Assembly (NCBI RefSeq): GCF_005403045.1
Contig: NZ_BJCL01000007.1
Coordinates: 186,001-250,000 of the forward strand
DNA: 64,000 nucleotides
Direction of reading: 5' to 3'
Source: Pseudaquabacterium pictum
Lineage (GTDB): Bacteria > Pseudomonadota > Gammaproteobacteria > Burkholderiales > Burkholderiaceae_C
Positions 1 to 9,280 of this stretch are shown one piece after another (positions within the stretch are counted from its first letter, which is position 1; every line of letters begins with the position of its first letter). A program made the translations under genes and the position numbers. The notes under the pieces were generated by a model. The model did no database searches. It saw only the letters and a list, made by a program, of their open reading frames with translations, and was not told where the DNA came from.

Positions 1-773
1 TGGTGCAGGCCGACGTGCACGACCCGCGCGCCATGGCCGCGGTGCTGCAGGGTGCCGATGCGCTGGTGCACCTGGTGGCCATCCTGCACGGCAGCGACGA
101 AGCCTTCGACCGCGCCCATGTGCAGCTGCCGCGCAGCCTGGCCGCCGCCTGCGCGCAGGCCGGCGTGCGCCGGGTGGTGCATGTCAGCGCGCTGGGTGTG
201 GGCGCGCAGGCGCCATCGGCCTACCTGCGCAGCAAGGTCGCCGGCGAGGCGGTGTGGCAGCAGGCCCTGGCCGCGGGGGGTGACCTCACCATCCTGCGGC
301 CGTCGGTGATCTTCGGCGCCGAAGACCGCTTCACCAACCTGTTCGCCAAGCTGTCGCGGCTGTTTCCGGTGCTGCCGCTGGCCGGTGCCGGTGCCCGCTT
401 CCAGCCCGTGTGGGTGGGCGATGTGGCCCAGGCCATCGTCCAGAGCCTGCTGCAGCGCCCTGGCCCGGGGCCGATCGTCGAATGCGCTGGTCCGCAGGTG
501 ATGACGCTGCAGGAGATCGTGCAGCAGGTGGGCGCCATGGCCGGCTGCCGCCGCCCGGTGGTCGGGCTGCCCGAGGCCGCCGGCCTGCTGCAGGCCGCCG
601 CCATGGGCCTGCTGCCCGGCGAGCCGATGATGTCGCGCGACAACGTGCTGAGCATGCGCGTGCCCAACGTGGCCAGCGGCAAGCTGCCCGGCCTGCGTGA
701 CCTGGGCATCACGCCGCAGGGCCTGGCGCTGCTGGCGCCGCACTTCCACCCGACCGACCTGCGGGCGCGCTGA
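1..773 (+). CDS. NAD(P)-binding NDUFA9-like epimerase/reductase, 5' partial
   Basis: The frame is open from the left edge to a TGA at 771-773, so the start and the Rossmann glycine motif lie outside the window. What remains is the later part of an extended SDR: a [11 protein letters not shown] strand, a VVHVSALG strand, the YLRSK active-site region (Tyr and Lys four apart) and an ILRPSVIFG substrate loop. Length and position before cca match the complex I NDUFA9-family proteins of Burkholderiales. Members are atypical SDRs of uncertain substrate. The family call is solid; the function is inferred from family only. Confidence 0.75.
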   Translation, partial: VQADVHDPRAMAAVLQGADALVHLVAILHGSDEAFDRAHVQLPRSLAAACAQAGVRRVVHVSALGVGAQAPSAYLRSKVAGEAVWQQALAAGGDLTILRPSVIFGAEDRFTNLFAKLSRLFPVLPLAGAGARFQPVWVGDVAQAIVQSLLQRPGPGPIVECAGPQVMTLQEIVQQVGAMAGCRRPVVGLPEAAGLLQAAAMGLLPGEPMMSRDNVLSMRVPNVASGKLPGLRDLGITPQGLALLAPHFHPTDLRAR

Positions 774-787
774 CGCGGCGCACGCCG

Positions 788-2032
788 ATGCAGGCCTGGA
801 TCGTCGGCGGCGCGGTGCGCGACCGGCTGCTGGGCCGGCCGGTGAACGACCGCGACTGGGTGGTGGTGAGCAGCACGCCCGAGGCCATGGCCGCCGCCGG
901 CTTCACCCCGGTGGGGCGCGACTTCCCGGTTTTCCTGCATCCGCAGACGCACGAGGAATACGCGCTGGCCCGCACCGAGCGCAAGAGCGGCCGCGGCTAC
1001 CTGGGCTTCACCGTGCAGGCCTCGCCCGATGTCACGCTGGAAGACGACCTGGCACGGCGTGATCTGACGATCAACGCCATCGCCGAAGACCCGGCCACCG
1101 GCGCCCTGGTCGACCCCTACAACGGCCAGCGGGATCTGCAGCAACGGGTGCTGCGCCATGTCGGCCCGGCCTTCGTCGACGATCCGGTGCGGCTGCTGCG
1201 GCTGGCGCGGCTGGCGGCGCGGTTCGCCGATTTCAGCGTGGCGCCCGAGACCGAAGCCCTGCTGGCCGAGATGGTGGCCAGCGGCGAGGTCGACCACCTG
1301 GTGCCCGAGCGGGTGTGGCAGGAACTGTCGCGCGGGCTGATGGAAGACCGGCCCGAACGCATGTTCGCCGTGCTGCGGCAGTGCGGCGCACTGCGGGTGC
1401 TGCTGCCCGAGGTCGACCGGCTGTGGGGCGTGCCGCAGCCACCCGCGCACCACCCCGAGGTGGACACCGGCGTGCACCTGATGCTGGTGCTGCAGCAGGC
1501 CGCGCGGCTGCAGGCCCCATTGCCGGTGCGCTACGCCTGCCTGGTGCACGACCTGGGCAAGGGCACCACGCCGCCCGAGCAGTGGCCGCGCCACATCGGC
1601 CATGAGCAGCGCAGCGCGGTGCTGGCCCGCCAGGTGGCCCAGCGCTGGAAGGTGCCGAATGACTGCGCTGCGCTGGCCGACGTGGTGGCCCGCGAGCACG
1701 GCAACATCCACCGCAGCGGCGAGTTCGGCGCCGACGCGGTGCTGCGCCTGCTGGAGCGCTGCGACGCACTGCGCCGGCCGCAGCGCTTCGCCGACGCCCT
1801 GCTGGCCTGCGAGTGCGATGCCCGCGGCCGCACCGGGTTGGAAGACCGGACTTATCCGCAGCGGGCGCGGCTGGCCGGTGCGCTGGCGGCCGCGCTGGCC
1901 GCGCCGGTGCAGGCGGTGGCCGAGGCGGCTGCGGCCGCCGGCCTGGCCGGCCCGGCCATCGGCGAGCGGGTGCGTGCGGCGCGGGCCGCCGCCATCGCCG
2001 CCGCCATCGCCAGTCCGCCCACCAGCGCCTGA
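788..2032 (+). CDS. cca: Multifunctional CCA tRNA nucleotidyltransferase
   Basis: Adds or repairs the 3'-terminal CCA of tRNAs using CTP and ATP. The 414-residue protein matches the length of E. coli Cca. The class II head carries GGAVRD (7-12), the metal-binding DRD (21-23), the RRDLTINA segment and the [12 protein letters not shown] neck region. The C-terminal HD domain shows VHDLGKG near residue 255 and further His residues, so phosphohydrolase activity is likely as in E. coli. It follows the NDUFA9-like gene by 14 bp, suggesting co-transcription. The alanine-rich tail after about residue 370 is low complexity. Confidence 0.95.
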   Translation: MQAWIVGGAVRDRLLGRPVNDRDWVVVSSTPEAMAAAGFTPVGRDFPVFLHPQTHEEYALARTERKSGRGYLGFTVQASPDVTLEDDLARRDLTINAIAEDPATGALVDPYNGQRDLQQRVLRHVGPAFVDDPVRLLRLARLAARFADFSVAPETEALLAEMVASGEVDHLVPERVWQELSRGLMEDRPERMFAVLRQCGALRVLLPEVDRLWGVPQPPAHHPEVDTGVHLMLVLQQAARLQAPLPVRYACLVHDLGKGTTPPEQWPRHIGHEQRSAVLARQVAQRWKVPNDCAALADVVAREHGNIHRSGEFGADAVLRLLERCDALRRPQRFADALLACECDARGRTGLEDRTYPQRARLAGALAAALAAPVQAVAEAAAAAGLAGPAIGERVRAARAAAIAAAIASPPTSA

Positions 2033-2036
2033 AACC

Positions 2037-2228
2037 TCAAGACCAGTGGATGGCCCAGGTGGTCAAGAGGCTCAGCACCAGCGCTGACGCCAGCGGCACC
2101 TGCACCTCGCGGCCGAAGATGCGCAGCCGCAGGTCACCCGGCAGCCGGCCCAGGCCGATCTTGCGCATCCAGCCCGGCAGGCCGCTGGCCAGCAGCAGGA
2201 TGACGAAGAAGATCAGCAGCCACCTCAC
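2037..2228 (-). CDS. DUF2905 small membrane protein
   Basis: 63 residues with an N-terminal hydrophobic helix (LLIFFVILLLASGL), the PGDLRLRIFG motif typical of DUF2905, and a second hydrophobic helix near the C-terminus. It starts with GTG inside a GTGA overlap with the stop of the upstream methyltransferase gene, which indicates translational coupling. The function of DUF2905 is unknown; two-helix inner-membrane topology is predicted. It converges on cca with only 4 bp between the stop codons. Confidence 0.85.
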   Translation of the reverse strand: MRWLLIFFVILLLASGLPGWMRKIGLGRLPGDLRLRIFGREVQVPLASALVLSLLTTWAIHWS

Positions 2229-3355
2229 AGGCGGTGCATCCGGTCGCCCCGCACAAAGCCCAGCGGCAGGAAGCCCTCGCCCAGGCCACGCCCCAGCGCG
2301 ATCACCTTGAACAGCTCGCCCATCTCATGCTCGGTGACCAGCTTCTGCGCCGCGGCGCGCTGCTGGAGCGTGGCATCGTCGAGCAAGACGACCAGGCCGC
2401 AGTTGATGAGGAAGTGCCCCTGCGAGGTGTAGCCCAGCACGTCCAGCCCGGCATCCTGCGCGGCCAGCGCGATGCCGGTGAAGTTGATGTGCGCGGTGAT
2501 GTCCTTGGCACCCACATCGGCCAGCGGGTTGCCGTCGGCGCGGTGGGCCTGGTGGCACATCAGCGTGCCGCCGTGGCGCTGCGGCAGGTAGTACTCGGCC
2601 TCGGGGAAGCCGTAGTCGATGAACAGCGCCAGGCCCTGCTGCAGCACGCCGGCCAGGGTGCGGATGAAGGCCTCGGCCTGGGGGTGGATCTCGGTGGTGG
2701 TGCCGGGCACGAAGGGCGCGTCCAGCGGCGGGCGCAGGGTGGTGGGGCGGTCGGCCCAGGCCAGCGCGCCTGCGTGCCAGACCACGCCACGCTCGCACCA
2801 CTGTTCGCCATCGAAGTGCAGCAGCTGCACTGGCATCGCATCCAGCACCTCGTTGCCCAGCACCACGCCGCGGAAGCCATCGGGCAGCGCATCCAGCCAG
2901 CGCACACGGGGGCCAAATCGGGCAAGCCGCTGCTGCTGGCGCTGTCGCAGCACGCCCGAGAGGTCGACGATGGCGTAGTCGGTGACCGCATCACCCAGCG
3001 TGTCCAGCACGGCTTCCGCCAGCGCGCCCGAGCCGGCGCCGAATTCCAGTACCGCGCCCCAGCCGCCGGCCGCCAACGCCTGGCCCACCTGGGCCGCCAG
3101 CGCCCGGCCGAACAGCGGTGAAAGCTCCGGCGCGGTGACGAAATCACTGCCCGAGCCGGGCATGCTGCCGAACTTGCGGCTGCCGTTGGCGTAGTAGCCC
3201 AGCCCGGGCTGGTACAGCGCCAGGGCCATGAAGCGGTCGAACGGCAGCCAGCCGCCGGCGTCGGCGATGGCCTGCCGCACCACGGCCAGCAGGCCGCTGG
3301 CTACACTGTCGGGTTCGCCCGGATCGCTGCTGGTCTCATCGTGGGATCGGGCCAT
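2225..3355 (-). CDS. MidA-family SAM-dependent methyltransferase
   Basis: 376 residues. The N-terminal block with PLFDRFM-like and YYANGSRKFG segments, then DFVTAPELSPLFG, VLEFGAGSGALA (SAM-binding loop) and LGNEVLDAMPV are hallmarks of the COG1565/NDUFAF7 (MidA) family. In eukaryotes NDUFAF7 dimethylates an arginine of a complex I subunit; the bacterial substrate is not known. The frame stays open far upstream, but the first family-like sequence follows the ATG at 3355. That ATG has no Shine-Dalgarno and sits 6 nt after a TACAAT box. It overlaps the DUF2905 gene by 4 nt. Confidence 0.88.
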   Translation of the reverse strand: MARSHDETSSDPGEPDSVASGLLAVVRQAIADAGGWLPFDRFMALALYQPGLGYYANGSRKFGSMPGSGSDFVTAPELSPLFGRALAAQVGQALAAGGWGAVLEFGAGSGALAEAVLDTLGDAVTDYAIVDLSGVLRQRQQQRLARFGPRVRWLDALPDGFRGVVLGNEVLDAMPVQLLHFDGEQWCERGVVWHAGALAWADRPTTLRPPLDAPFVPGTTTEIHPQAEAFIRTLAGVLQQGLALFIDYGFPEAEYYLPQRHGGTLMCHQAHRADGNPLADVGAKDITAHINFTGIALAAQDAGLDVLGYTSQGHFLINCGLVVLLDDATLQQRAAAQKLVTEHEMGELFKVIALGRGLGEGFLPLGFVRGDRMHRL

Positions 3356-3361
3356 TCCGGC

Positions 3362-3367
3362 ATTGTA
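3362..3367 (-). promoter_or_regulatory. Candidate -10 box (TACAAT) of the MidA-family gene
   Basis: TACAAT on the minus strand, 6 nt before the ATG at 3355. Transcription would begin at or next to the start codon, and no Shine-Dalgarno is present. The same layout recurs at four other genes in the window. No good -35 was found. Confidence 0.4.
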
Positions 3368-3373
3368 GGAAGC

Positions 3374-4195
3374 ATGGTCTCGACCCCCTCCCCATCGTCG
3401 GCCACCCCACGGCCGGTCGCGCTGGTCACCGGCGCCGCCCGGCGCATCGGCCGCGCCATCACGCTGCACCTGGCCGCGCATGGCTGGGATGTGGTGCTGC
3501 ACCACCGCAGCAGCGCGGCCGACGCCGAGGCCACAGCGGCGGACGCCCGCGCCCTGGGCGCCCAGGCCTGGCTGCTGGCCGCCGACCTGGCCGACGACGC
3601 CGCCTGCAATGCCCTGGTGCCGGCCGCCGTGGCCCAGGCCGGCCGGCTGGATGCGGTGGTGAACAACGCCTCGTTGTTCAGCTACGACGACGTGGCCAGC
3701 TACACCGGCCCGACGGCCGAGCGGCACTTCCGTGCCAACACCACGCCGGCGGTGCTGCTGGCCCGGGCGCTGCACGCCCACCTGGCCGCCCGCGGCGCCC
3801 AGGGCTGCGTGGTCAACCTGCTCGACCAGAAGCTGGTCAATCCCAACCCCGACTACTTCAGCTACACCCTCAGCAAGGCTGCGCTGGCCGAGGCCACGGT
3901 GATGCTGGCCCAGGCGCTGGCGCCGGTGCTGCGGGTGTGCGGCGTCTCGCCGGGCGTCACCCTGGTCTCCGGCCCGATGGACGAGGCCGAATTCGCCGCC
4001 GCGCACCGGCTCACGCCGTTGCAGCGCTCGTCCACCCCTGACGACATCGCCGGCGCGGTGCGATTCCTGCTGGAGGCGCCGGCCGTCACCGGCACCACGC
4101 TGCTGGTCGACGGCGGCCAGCACCTGCTGGGCCAGCCACGCGACGTGCTGTTCCTGGCACAGCAACAACTGGCTGCGGCCGCCACCAAGGATTGA
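3374..4195 (+). CDS. PTR1-like pteridine reductase (SDR family)
   Basis: 273-residue short-chain dehydrogenase. Cofactor motif TGAARRIG at 19-26 (the TGxxxRxG form of pteridine reductases, NADPH type), VVNNAS at 95-100, and an apparent catalytic set D151, Y164, K168. The D-13-Y-4-K spacing and the Asp in place of the usual SDR Ser match Leishmania PTR1 (D181, Y194, K198). The next gene, 1 bp away, is folB, so a dihydropterin/dihydrofolate-reducing role like FolM or PTR1 is likely. The start at 3374 is chosen because upstream codons overlap the divergent gene and an AGGA lies just before it. Substrate is inferred. Confidence 0.8.
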   Translation: MVSTPSPSSATPRPVALVTGAARRIGRAITLHLAAHGWDVVLHHRSSAADAEATAADARALGAQAWLLAADLADDAACNALVPAAVAQAGRLDAVVNNASLFSYDDVASYTGPTAERHFRANTTPAVLLARALHAHLAARGAQGCVVNLLDQKLVNPNPDYFSYTLSKAALAEATVMLAQALAPVLRVCGVSPGVTLVSGPMDEAEFAAAHRLTPLQRSSTPDDIAGAVRFLLEAPAVTGTTLLVDGGQHLLGQPRDVLFLAQQQLAAAATKD

Positions 4196-4196
4196 C

Positions 4197-4595
4197 ATGC
4201 AAAGCCTGCTCACCAACCCCAGCCTGATGGACTGCCGGCGGCTGTTCCTGCGTGACTACGAGGTCTGGATCAACATCGGCGTGCACGACTTCGAGAAGAA
4301 GGGCGAGCAGCGGGTGAAGATCAACGTCGATCTTTACGTGCCGCTCGCACTGTCGACACCGACGGCCGACAAGCTCGATGAGGTGCTGGACTACGACTTC
4401 ATCCGCCGCACCATCACCGAGCGGGTGAAGCGCGGCCACATCCACCTGCAGGAAACCCTGGCCGACGATGTGCTCAAGCTGATGCTGGCCCACCCCAACG
4501 TGCGTGCCGCCCGCGTGGCCACCGAGAAGCCCGACGTCTATCCGGACTGCGATGCCGTGGGCTGCGAGGTGTTCGGCATGAAGGAGGCCGCATGA
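4197..4595 (+). CDS. folB: Dihydroneopterin aldolase
   Basis: Cleaves 7,8-dihydroneopterin to 6-hydroxymethyl-dihydropterin and glycolaldehyde in folate synthesis. The 132-residue protein has the single-domain T-fold signature: [11 protein letters not shown] with the conserved Glu, DYDFIRRTI in the middle, and a Lys in ATEKPDVYP near the C-terminus that fits the catalytic lysine. It starts 1 bp after the PTR1-like reductase and overlaps ttcA by 4 nt (ATGA), so the three genes are probably one transcript. Confidence 0.92.
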   Translation: MQSLLTNPSLMDCRRLFLRDYEVWINIGVHDFEKKGEQRVKINVDLYVPLALSTPTADKLDEVLDYDFIRRTITERVKRGHIHLQETLADDVLKLMLAHPNVRAARVATEKPDVYPDCDAVGCEVFGMKEAA

Positions 4596-5554
4596 ACGAC
4601 ATCACCGACGTGCAGCACCTGGCTGCCGACGCCAGCGCCGACACCGCGAAGGCCAAGAAGCACGCCTTCGAGATGAACAAGCTCAGCAAGCGCCTGCACC
4701 GCCAGGTGGGCCAGGCCATCGTCGACTTCAACATGATCGAGGAAGGCGACCGGGTGATGGTCTGCCTGTCCGGCGGCAAGGACAGCTACGGTCTGCTCGA
4801 CATCCTGCTGGGCCTGCAGCAGCGTGCGCCGGTCAAGTTCACCCTGGTGGCCGTCAACCTCGACCAGAAGCAGCCGGGCTTCCCGGCGCACATCCTGCCG
4901 GCCTACCTGGACCAGCTGGGCATCGAGTTCCACATCGAGAACCAGGACACCTACAGCATCGTCAAGAAGCTGGTGCCCGAGGGCAAGACCATGTGCAGCC
5001 TGTGCAGCCGGCTGCGGCGGGGCATCCTGTACCGGGTGGCGGGTGAGCTGGGCGCCACCAAGATCGCACTGGGCCACCACCGCGACGACATCGTGGTGAC
5101 GATGCTGATGAACATGTTCTTCGGCAGCCGCCTGAAGGGCATGCCGCCCAAGCTGGTCAGCGACGACGGCAGGCACACCGTGATCCGCCCGCTGGCCTAT
5201 GTGGCCGAGCGTGACCTGGCCACCTGGGCCGAACACCGGCAGTTCCCGATCATTCCGTGCACCCTGTGCGGCAGCCAGGACAACCTGCAGCGGGTGCAGG
5301 TCAAGAAGATGATCCACGAGTGGGAGCGCCAGTACCCCGGCCGCATCGACAACATGGCCACCGCGATGGGCAACATCACACTGTCGCACATGATGGACCG
5401 GTCACTGTTCCCGTTCACCAGCATCCGCCCCACCGGCACGCCCGATGCGGCGGGCGACAAGGCCTTCGACGCCGACGACGAGGCCTGCGCCGCGCCGGTG
5501 CCGGCTGCGCCGCAGCCCATCGTCTGGCAGCGGCCCGGCGAAGCGGCCGATTGA
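4592..5554 (+). CDS. ttcA: tRNA 2-thiocytidine(32) synthetase TtcA
   Basis: ATP-dependent thiolation of cytidine 32 in certain tRNAs. The 320-residue protein carries the PP-loop SGGKDS at 60-65, the first cysteine pair MCSLC (C135, C138) and a second IPCTLC (C223, C226). These supply the [4Fe-4S] ligands of this family, with LGHHRDD between them. Length is usual for betaproteobacterial TtcA; the last 40 residues are Ala/Pro rich. The start ATG overlaps the folB stop. Confidence 0.95.
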   Translation: MNDITDVQHLAADASADTAKAKKHAFEMNKLSKRLHRQVGQAIVDFNMIEEGDRVMVCLSGGKDSYGLLDILLGLQQRAPVKFTLVAVNLDQKQPGFPAHILPAYLDQLGIEFHIENQDTYSIVKKLVPEGKTMCSLCSRLRRGILYRVAGELGATKIALGHHRDDIVVTMLMNMFFGSRLKGMPPKLVSDDGRHTVIRPLAYVAERDLATWAEHRQFPIIPCTLCGSQDNLQRVQVKKMIHEWERQYPGRIDNMATAMGNITLSHMMDRSLFPFTSIRPTGTPDAAGDKAFDADDEACAAPVPAAPQPIVWQRPGEAAD

Positions 5555-5606
5555 ACCTCCGCCCAGGCGCATCGTCCAAGCCTTCCTCCGCACGCAGGAG
5601 ATCCTG

Positions 5607-6215
5607 ATGACCCCACGCAACTGGCTGCAGGCCGCGGCCGCCGGCGCCGCCCTGGTGGTGCTGGCGGGCTGTGCTTCGATGAACCAGGTCTCGGCCGAGG
5701 TGTCCACCTTCGGCAGCTGGCCGGCCGAGCGCAAACCGGGCACCTACGCCTTCGAGCGCCTGCCCTCGCAGCAGGCCCAGGCCGAGTCCATGCAGCGGCT
5801 GGAAGACGCCGCCCGCCCGGCGCTGGCCCAGGCCGGCTTCCAGCCGGCACCGGCCGGCAGCCCGCCCGACGTGCTGGTGCAAGTGGGCGCACGCGTCAGC
5901 CGCACCGACCGCTCGCCCTGGGACGACCCGCTGTGGTGGCATGGCAGCTTCAGCAACTGGCGGTATGCACCCTGGCGCGGCCCGGTCTGGGGCGCCGGGT
6001 TCCGGCTCGATGCGCCGCGCTACGACCGTGAGGTGGCGGTGCTGGTGCGTGACCGTGCCAGCGGCGCGCCGCTGTTCGAGGCCCGGGCCAGCAGCGAGGG
6101 CTTCCAGCGCAGCACCGACGGCGCCGCGCTGCAGCCGCTGTTCACCGCCGCGCTGATGGACTTCCCGGCCACCGGCGTGAACCCGCGCCAGGTGGTGGTG
6201 CCGGTCGCCCGCTGA
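5607..6215 (+). CDS. DUF4136-type lipoprotein
   Basis: 202 residues with a lipoprotein signal peptide: positive n-region, alanine-rich core and lipobox VLAGC with lipidated Cys22. The mature part has TYAFERLPS and paired aromatic segments (WDDPLWWHGSFSNWRYAPW), and resembles DUF4136 outer-membrane-associated lipoproteins. The start at 5607 is preceded by AGGAG at 5596-5600. Function unknown. It lies 52 bp after ttcA and may be separately transcribed. Confidence 0.78.
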   Translation: MTPRNWLQAAAAGAALVVLAGCASMNQVSAEVSTFGSWPAERKPGTYAFERLPSQQAQAESMQRLEDAARPALAQAGFQPAPAGSPPDVLVQVGARVSRTDRSPWDDPLWWHGSFSNWRYAPWRGPVWGAGFRLDAPRYDREVAVLVRDRASGAPLFEARASSEGFQRSTDGAALQPLFTAALMDFPATGVNPRQVVVPVAR

Positions 6216-6234
6216 TCGCCAGGCCCGCCGGCCG

Positions 6235-6597
6235 TCAGTGCTTCTCGGCCGGCTGGCTGTCGGCCTCGGCCTCGCCGTCCTCGGCCTTCGATGCCGCTGA
6301 CTTGGGCGGTTTCGGCGGCTTGGGCGGCTCGGGCGGGATGACGGGCACCACCGGCTCGAGCTTGTTCTCGGTCATGTATTCGTTCATCTCGCGCCAGCCG
6401 GCGAAGATGGCGGCCTTGTCGGCCTTCTTGTTGAGCGTATAGCAATCCTCGATCGCCCGGCCGGCATGGCGGCAGGCGCCACCGATGGCCTTGCCATCGG
6501 CCTCCACCCGGGCCTTGGTGGTGGCCGGGGATTCGATGCCCAGCTGGTCACAGCCGGCCAGGGCCAGGGTGATCAGCAGGAGGAAGGGTCTGCGCAT
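6235..6597 (-). CDS. Small proline-rich lipoprotein, hypothetical
   Basis: 120 residues from the ATG at 6597. The signal peptide MRRPFLLLITLALAGC ends in a lipobox with Cys16. The mature part has two further cysteines (ACRHAGRAIEDC) that could form a disulfide, then a proline run (PPEPPKPPKPPK) and a charged tail. An in-frame ATG seven codons upstream would spoil the signal peptide, so the later start is preferred. It lies 7 bp after htpX and is probably the last gene of the def-fmt-htpX operon. No family recognised. Confidence 0.68.
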   Translation of the reverse strand: MRRPFLLLITLALAGCDQLGIESPATTKARVEADGKAIGGACRHAGRAIEDCYTLNKKADKAAIFAGWREMNEYMTENKLEPVVPVIPPEPPKPPKPPKSAASKAEDGEAEADSQPAEKH

Positions 6598-6604
6598 GCG
6601 GCCT

Positions 6605-7474
6605 TTATCGGCCGCCATGCCCTCCGGCTTGAGGCATCACCTGTGCCAGGGCCATCAGGGCAGCCACACGCTCCTCGGTGGGCGGGTGGGTGGAGAACAG
6701 GCCACGCAGGCCGCCGGCCGACAGCGGGTTCATGATCATCATCTGCGCCGTCTCGGGGTGGCGCTCGGCCGCCTCCATCGGCAGGCCCTGGGCGAAGCGG
6801 TGGATCTTGTCCAGCGCCGAGGCCAGCGCCGCCGGGTCGCCCGAGATCTCCGCGCCGCCGCGGTCGGCCTCGAATTCCCGCGCGCGGCTGATCGCCATCT
6901 GGATCAGGCTGGCCGCCAGCGGCGCCAGCAAGGCCACCGCAATGGCAGCAACCGGGTTGCTGCGCTGGCCGCCACGCCCGCCGAACATCGTCGCGAAGTT
7001 GGCCAGCATGCCGATGGCGCCGGCCATGGTGGCACTGATGGTGGAAATCAGGATGTCGCGGTGCTTCACATGGGCCAGCTCGTGGGCCATCACGCCGCGC
7101 AGCTCACGCGCGCTGAGCACGCGGATGATGCCGGTGGTGGCCGCCACCGCGGCGTTGTCGGGGTTGCGGCCGGTGGCGAAGGCGTTGGGCGCGTCTTCGT
7201 CGATCAGGTAGACCTTGGGCATCGGGATGCCGGCGCTGGTGGCCAGCTCGTGCACCATGGCCACGAACTGCGGTGCGGTGCTGTCGTCCACCTCGCGCGC
7301 CTTGTACATCTTCAGCACGATCTTGTCGGAGAACCAGTAGCTGAAGAAGTTCATGCCCAGCGCCACCAGCAGCGCCAGCATCATCCCGGACGGACCGCCC
7401 AGCATGCGACCCAGCAGCATGAACAGCGCGGTGATCGCCGCCATCAGAATGGCCGTCTTCATCAGGTTGAACAT
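6605..7474 (-). CDS. htpX: Membrane zinc metalloprotease HtpX
   Basis: Inner-membrane quality-control protease with a cytoplasmic M48 domain. 289 residues. Two N-terminal TM segments lie around 8-25 and 29-48. The zinc site HELAH is at 131-135 and the third ligand Glu is in REFEAD (E202); two more hydrophobic segments lie between. The C-terminal [10 protein letters not shown] motif is typical of the family. AAGGGA lies about 9 nt before the ATG. It follows fmt by 65 bp on the same strand. Confidence 0.95.
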   Translation of the reverse strand: MFNLMKTAILMAAITALFMLLGRMLGGPSGMMLALLVALGMNFFSYWFSDKIVLKMYKAREVDDSTAPQFVAMVHELATSAGIPMPKVYLIDEDAPNAFATGRNPDNAAVAATTGIIRVLSARELRGVMAHELAHVKHRDILISTISATMAGAIGMLANFATMFGGRGGQRSNPVAAIAVALLAPLAASLIQMAISRAREFEADRGGAEISGDPAALASALDKIHRFAQGLPMEAAERHPETAQMMIMNPLSAGGLRGLFSTHPPTEERVAALMALAQVMPQAGGHGGR

Positions 7475-7539
7475 CGCGTCGTCCCTTCATGGGCGGCAGA
7501 CGCCGCCATCCCCTGCAGATGCGGCCGGCCGTGGCCGCT

Positions 7540-8487
7540 TCAACCGCCCAGCAGGCGGCCGGCCAGGCCCGGCCGGGCCTGCAGGAAGGCGGCGGCGTCG
7601 ATGCGCCGCCCCCCGGGGCGCTGCAGTTGCAGCAGATCCAGCGCGCCCTGGCCGCAGGCCACGGTCAGCCGGCCATCGGCGGCGGCCAGCACCTGGCCCG
7701 GCACGCCTGCCAGATCAGGCCGCAGCGCGGCACGCCACAGCTTCACCACCTCGCCATCCAGCGCGAAGCTGGCGCCGGGAAACGGATCGAAGGCGCGCAC
7801 CCGGCGTTCGATCACGGCGGCCGGCTGGGTCCAGTCGATCGCCGCCTCGGCCTTGTCGATCTTGTGGGCGTAGGTGATGCCGTCGGCCGGCTGCGGCGTG
7901 CGGCGCAGCATGTCGGGCGCGGCCAGGCCCTGCACCACCAGCCGCCCGCCCAGCGCGGCCAGCCGGTCGTGCAGGCTGGCGGTGGTGTCGTCGGGGCGGA
8001 TGGCCTCCTCGGCCACCAGCAGCATGTCGCCGGTGTCCAGGCCGGCATCCATCTGCATCAGCGTGATGCCGGTGGTGGCATCGCCCGCCTCGATGGCGCG
8101 GTGGATCGGCGCGGCGCCGCGCCAGCGCGGCAGCACCGAGCCGTGGATGTTCAGGCAGCCGCGCGGCGGCCCGTCCAGCACCCATTGCGGCAGGATCAGG
8201 CCGTAGGCGGCCACCACCATCACCTCGGCACCGGTCGCCTGCAGCGCGGCGCGGGCGGCGGCGGCGTCATCGGGGTACTTGCCGTCCAGCCGCAGGCTGC
8301 GCGGCTGCGCCACGGCGATGCCATGCTGCAGCGCCAGCGCCTTCACCGGCGACGGCAGCAGCTTCAGACCGCGGCCGGCCGGCCGGTCGGGCTGGGTCAG
8401 CACCAGCACGGTCTCATGGCCAGCACCGATCAAGGCGGCCAGCGCGGTGGCGGCGAATTCCGGCGTGCCGGCGAAGGTGATGCGCAT
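7540..8487 (-). CDS. fmt: Methionyl-tRNA formyltransferase
   Basis: Formylates initiator Met-tRNA using 10-formyl-tetrahydrofolate. 315 residues, the usual length. The N-terminal domain starts [12 protein letters not shown] and includes QPDRPAGRG. The catalytic Asn and His are in [18 protein letters not shown], and the catalytic Asp region is [12 protein letters not shown]. The C-terminal OB-fold domain contains [11 protein letters not shown]. It lies 5 bp after def, the enzyme that removes the formyl group, in the near-universal def-fmt pairing. Confidence 0.96.
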   Translation of the reverse strand: MRITFAGTPEFAATALAALIGAGHETVLVLTQPDRPAGRGLKLLPSPVKALALQHGIAVAQPRSLRLDGKYPDDAAAARAALQATGAEVMVVAAYGLILPQWVLDGPPRGCLNIHGSVLPRWRGAAPIHRAIEAGDATTGITLMQMDAGLDTGDMLLVAEEAIRPDDTTASLHDRLAALGGRLVVQGLAAPDMLRRTPQPADGITYAHKIDKAEAAIDWTQPAAVIERRVRAFDPFPGASFALDGEVVKLWRAALRPDLAGVPGQVLAAADGRLTVACGQGALDLLQLQRPGGRRIDAAAFLQARPGLAGRLLGG

Positions 8488-8492
8488 CGGAT

Positions 8493-9011
8493 TCAGCGCC
8501 TGGGGCCCTGCTCGTCCCGCGTCTTCTTGATCATCTTGGTCTTGATGCGGTCGCGCTTCAGCGGGCTCAGGTACTCGACGAACACCTTGCCCAGCAGGTG
8601 GTCCAGCTCGTGCTGCACGCAGATGGCGGCCAGGCCGTCCACCGTCATCTCGAAGGGTTCACCGTCACGGCCCAGCGCGCGCACTGTCACCTGGGCATGG
8701 CGCTCCACGTCGTCGTAGATGGTGGGCACCGACAGGCAGCCCTCCTCGGCGCGCTTCATCTCGGCACTGCGGGCGGTGATCTCGGGGTTGATCAGCACCA
8801 CCGGCTGGCTGCGGTCGGACGAGGTGTCCATCACCACCAGGCGGATGTGCTGGTCCACCTGGGTGGCGGCCAGACCCACGCCGTCGGCCTCGTACATCGT
8901 GGCCAGCATGTCGTCGGCCAGTCGGCGGATGGTGTCGTCCACGGTGGCCACGGGCTTGGCCACGGTGTGCAGGCGCGGATCGGGGTAACGGAGGATGTTC
9001 AGCAAAGCCAT
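8493..9011 (-). CDS. def: Peptide deformylase
   Basis: Removes the N-formyl group from nascent proteins with a mononuclear metal (usually Fe2+). 172 residues. All three class I motifs are present: GVGLAATQ (44-51), EGCLS (90-94, metal ligand C92) and HELDH (134-138, ligands H134 and H138, catalytic E135). First gene of the leftward def-fmt-htpX cluster, divergent from the LysM gene across about 270 bp. Confidence 0.96.
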   Translation of the reverse strand: MALLNILRYPDPRLHTVAKPVATVDDTIRRLADDMLATMYEADGVGLAATQVDQHIRLVVMDTSSDRSQPVVLINPEITARSAEMKRAEEGCLSVPTIYDDVERHAQVTVRALGRDGEPFEMTVDGLAAICVQHELDHLLGKVFVEYLSPLKRDRIKTKMIKKTRDEQGPRR

Positions 9012-9131
9012 GGCAGACAGGTGCGGTGACGCGATCGGACCACCATGCAGATGGGGCGGCCACTGTGGATGTCAAGCAACGCCAGCATGCCGCAGCGGGC
9101 CTGTGGCAGCCCGCGTGCGCCCTGCATTTCG

Positions 9132-9160
9132 TTGCGATATCAAGGGTTTACCGGCAGAAT
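9132..9160 (+). promoter_or_regulatory. Candidate sigma-70 promoter for the LysM-dprA transcript
   Basis: TTGCGA at 9132-9137 and CAGAAT at 9155-9160 with a 17-bp spacer, in the 269-bp region between def and the LysM gene. Match to consensus is moderate (4 of 6 in each hexamer). The rest of the interval shows no gene. Confidence 0.35.
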
Positions 9161-9280
9161 CTGCGAGGTAGCATGAAGATCGCTGGCCTTGTCGGCCGGC
9201 CATGCTGCCTGTGCTCCCAGCCCGCTGCCCAACCCCCGGTGGGCCGGATTGTGGCACCGGCCCTTCCGGAGACCGCCCCC

